Notes under the pieces: model-generated
The model's input: only the letters and a program-made list of their open reading frames with translations
Databases searched by the model: none
What the model was told of the DNA's origin: nothing
DNA from: a virus
Length of the DNA stretch: 47,267 nt
Virus record (IMG/VR): IMGVR_UViG_3300049893_002755
Span: 1-47,267 of that record
Reading direction: 5' to 3' (one strand)
Program-made: the position numbers and the translations under genes
Shown here: one piece after another, positions 46,285-47,267 of the stretch
How the letters are laid out: every line of letters begins with the position of its first letter
Numbering within the stretch: the stretch's first letter is position 1

Positions 46285-46578
46285 ATGGAACGATCTTCTA
46301 TTTTTGCTGAAGCATTGCGCGTTGAAATGGCGAAAGAACCAGAGATTCGCCAGGGCGATATCGTGATCATGACGGGCCTAACCCCTGCCCAGGTTTCAAT
46401 CGCCTCTAAAAAACCACATCTACCCACTGTGCCAACCGCACTCAAAATTTGCCTTGCTATTGGGCATTTACGCGGTGATCCACGGATTGCGGACGGGCTG
46501 ATTGATCGATTTATCGCTGCACATGAAGACGAACTCATGCGCAGGTGGAAGCTACAGGTTGGGTATGTGAATGCGTAA
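46285..46578 (+). CDS. Small HTH-like regulator, 97 aa
   Basis: Helical; GDIVIMTGLTPAQVSIASKKPHLPTVPTALKICLAIG (about residues 25-61) reads as an HTH followed by a dimer helix. The leaderless start and divergence from the early operon promoter (46154) make it a candidate switch regulator. Overlaps the RuvC-like gene by 8 bases. Confidence 0.68.
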   Translation: MERSSIFAEALRVEMAKEPEIRQGDIVIMTGLTPAQVSIASKKPHLPTVPTALKICLAIGHLRGDPRIADGLIDRFIAAHEDELMRRWKLQVGYVNA

Positions 46579-47221
46579 AAAGCCTGTACAACCTATCGTT
46601 TATCGCGATGGCATCTATCTCGGTATCGATCCGGGGGGGTGTACCGGTATCGGGTTAGTCCGCGTTCAAGGCGGGATACCGACGGCGTTGGGGGCGTGGA
46701 TGGTTTGGAGCGGATCAAGCCGACCGTGGGCGTGGAACATGGCCTTAGAAACGGCGTTGAACGCCGCTCATCGGCTATGGACGACGAGAACACATTCAGA
46801 CCCCTACTCTCTGTGGGTTGAATCCGCACCTGCGACCTGCTCGCCGGATAAATTTCCTGCCCTGGTTGCCCTGGCACGTAGAGCTGGCGCTATCGAAACT
46901 GCATTGTACAACGCCGGTTTTGCTGTCGAACCTGAACGGGTGCAACATCAGGAGTGGGGATCTGCCCTGCGGTTACCTGGCCGTGGCAAATCTGAAGCAG
47001 GGTTTGAGCGCATTGAACAGGTTCAAACGCTGTTACCCAGTGGTCAAGGATTCCTTGACGGCTTCCCGCGCGATACCGGAGCCGCGCACTTTCGCATAGT
47101 CAACGTCGCCGAGGGCCTGCTGATTGCCTTGGCGGCCTCGGTAGGCAAGCGCGAACGCATTGTAACCAAGGTAAAACGTACAAAAACGGTGATGGGGGGA
47201 GGGGACGAGTCACCGTTTTAG
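46571..47221 (+). CDS. RuvC-like Holliday junction nuclease
   Basis: 216 aa. RNase H-fold acidic sites: YLGIDPGGCTGIGLV (Asp about 18), LWVESAPATC (Glu about 85) and the C-terminal RIVNVAEGLLIALAA helix, where the usual Asp is replaced by Glu. Phage RuvC-like enzymes cut branched replication or packaging intermediates. A lysine-rich tail (KRERIVTKVKRTKT) may bind DNA. The last 51 codons, including the stop, are repeated at 1-153. Confidence 0.82.
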   Translation: MRKKPVQPIVYRDGIYLGIDPGGCTGIGLVRVQGGIPTALGAWMVWSGSSRPWAWNMALETALNAAHRLWTTRTHSDPYSLWVESAPATCSPDKFPALVALARRAGAIETALYNAGFAVEPERVQHQEWGSALRLPGRGKSEAGFERIEQVQTLLPSGQGFLDGFPRDTGAAHFRIVNVAEGLLIALAASVGKRERIVTKVKRTKTVMGGGDESPF

Positions 47222-47267
47222 GGGTTGACACTCGCGGGATGGGTGGCTATATTGAACAGATACGACC
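47069..47267. repeat. Terminal direct repeat, right copy
   Basis: Matches 1-199 except at 47196 (G against A). It includes the end of the nuclease gene, the promoter at 47225-47253 and the first bases after the expected transcription start. Confidence 0.95.

Noticed and set aside
1-47267. tRNA genes or CRISPR arrays
   Set aside because: No T-loop/acceptor pattern and no regularly spaced palindromic repeats with unique spacers were found; the GTCCAGC array has far too short spacing.
1-47267. Integrase or recombinase for lysogeny
   Set aside because: No tyrosine (RHRY) or serine recombinase motif seen in any frame; the excisionase-like HTH at 17772 is not enough to claim integration.

Overview
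This window looks like one complete genome of a tailed double-stranded DNA bacteriophage with siphovirus-type structural genes. Bases 1-199 repeat as 47069-47267 with a single mismatch. The contig therefore closes on itself as a unit of 47,068 bp, either circularly permuted or terminally redundant, and cut inside the gene for a RuvC-like nuclease. The host cannot be named from sequence alone. Promoters are sigma70-like (TTGACA or TTGACG, 17 bp, TATAAT-like). Most genes have Shine-Dalgarno (SD) sites, but several regulatory or replication genes look leaderless.

Layout. (1) 0.25-1.1 kb, minus: two small unknown genes. (2) 1.28-9.8 kb, plus: replication and modification genes. These are a PrimPol-type primase-polymerase, remnants of a C5-cytosine methyltransferase, an amino-methyltransferase plus a truncated second copy, an Arc-type repressor with its own operator, a helix-turn-helix (HTH) protein with internal DNA repeats, an XRE regulator, a DEAD/DEAH helicase, a DUF488 protein and a DUF927-type ATPase. 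(3) 9.82-10.09 kb: a non-coding cluster of GTTACA/TGTAAC repeats in mirror-image layout, the best candidate replication origin. (4) 10.17-11.0 kb: three small genes, then a minus-strand TerS-like HTH gene. (5) 11.5-18.4 kb: about twenty tiny, mostly overlapping plus-strand genes of unknown role around a second DNA methyltransferase. (6) 18.4-37.3 kb: the late operon (terminase, portal-MuF fusion, protease, decoration, capsid, connectors, tail tube, chaperone, tape measure, tail tip, amidase, holin-like). It is interrupted by two minus-strand insertions: a ribbon-helix-helix (RHH) gene pair and a lipoprotein-like gene. (7) 37.4-46.1 kb, minus: early genes. A long overlapping operon (46.1 to 41.5 kb) encodes a Sak4/RecA-like ATPase, a DnaQ-like exonuclease, a zinc/winged-helix protein and small proteins; after it come individually promoted small genes. 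A plus-strand XRE-ImmA regulator sits inside this region, flanked by a perfect 65-bp direct repeat. (8) 46.28-47.22 kb, plus: a small regulator and the RuvC-like nuclease.

How it may work together. No DNA polymerase, integrase or RNA polymerase gene was seen, so the phage probably uses host polymerases. Primase, helicases, Sak4-like ATPase, exonuclease and RuvC-like nuclease would supply initiation and recombination. A conserved dyad (ATATTTTATC-N6-GATAAAATAT) sits just upstream of the -35 box in several early promoters on both strands, which suggests one shared regulator, possibly an activator. The XRE-ImmA protein hints at a temperate or recently temperate lifestyle, but nothing for integration is present.
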